From contig QEUZ01000046.1 in the NCBI GenBank assembly GCA_003577355.1, forward strand, positions 1 through 33,243: a DNA stretch of 33,243 nucleotides. The letters run 5' to 3'. Below the pieces are notes generated by a model. It was not told where the DNA came from. It searched no databases and saw only the letters and a list, made by a program, of their open reading frames with translations. The position numbers were made by a program, and so were the translations under genes. This DNA is from Chloroflexota bacterium (GTDB lineage: Bacteria; Chloroflexota; Chloroflexia; Thermomicrobiales; CFX8). Shown here piece after piece: positions 33,176 through 33,243 of the stretch (positions are counted from its first letter, which is position 1; each line of letters begins with the position of its first letter).

Positions 33176-33243
33176 ATGATGATGCGCTACAAGACACTCT
33201 ACGACGCGTCGTTGCGACGGATGGATGCCGAGCGCGCGCATCG
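33176..33243 (+). CDS. Start of an unidentified gene, truncated by the window
   Basis: Three consecutive ATG codons at 33176-33184 follow an SD-like GAGAAGG at 6 nt spacing. The frame reads MMMRYKTLYDASLRRMDAERAH to the window end. Too little is present to identify the product. It is divergent from the M20 peptidase gene, with a 79-bp shared upstream region. Confidence 0.55.
   Translation, partial: MMMRYKTLYDASLRRMDAERAH

Noticed and set aside
33097-33177. 27-residue N-terminal extension of the M20 peptidase
   Set aside because: The ATG at 33096 has a good SD, and the extension (Cys/Leu-rich) does not resemble M20 N-termini or a clean signal peptide.

Overview
The window is a GC-rich bacterial chromosome segment. 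Short intergenic gaps, several GTG/TTG starts, heteromeric FtsX-type ABC exporters, many MFS efflux pumps, a CoxG-like protein and FtsH suggest a Chloroflexota (Thermomicrobia-like) organism. That placement is an inference from gene style, since no rRNA or other marker is present.

Left part (1-9117). A minus-strand catabolic cluster encodes an AHL-lactonase-like metallo-beta-lactamase fold protein, a DAO-type FAD oxidoreductase and a second FAD oxidoreductase. The last gene is split by a complete IS630-family element (246-1257). Removing the element and one TA restores an open frame. A small membrane protein, a CoxG/SRPBCC protein and three MFS transporters follow. Two of the transporters are divergent paralogues. 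The third is fused in one frame to an HDDC2/YfbR-type HD nucleotidase domain and overlaps its convergent neighbour antisense by 179 bp.

Middle (9118-17447). ftsH is followed by a convergent DHA2-type 14-TM exporter, then a divergent 381-aa protein I do not recognise. A 456-bp gene-free interval carries a minus-strand promoter, a 29-codon ORF with a strong SD and a terminator, so it looks like an independent small transcription unit. A class III aminotransferase gene is broken by a perfect 29-bp tandem duplication; deleting one copy restores it. Next come a CopZ-like copper chaperone with a canonical promoter and a CsoR-type operator at its start site, and a divergent macro-domain protein.

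Right part (17448-33243). Six minus-strand transporter genes form two ABC systems: a Wzm/Wzt-type polysaccharide exporter and a heteromeric exporter of two ATPases plus two very large FtsX-like permeases. One ATPase ends in an AbrB/MraZ-like swapped-hairpin segment. A beta-lactamase-fold lipoprotein with an acidic, Pro/Thr-rich insertion lies divergently. The gap between it and the next MFS gene is filled by a 61-bp imperfect inverted repeat made of heptamer arrays. The window ends with an M20 peptidase - SpoU methyltransferase - MFS operon and the first codons of a divergent gene.

The strongest candidates for something new are the MFS-HD nucleotidase fusion, the ABC ATPase with a swapped-hairpin tail, and the orphan small transcription unit. 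The clearest mutational events are the IS630 insertion and the 29-bp duplication.
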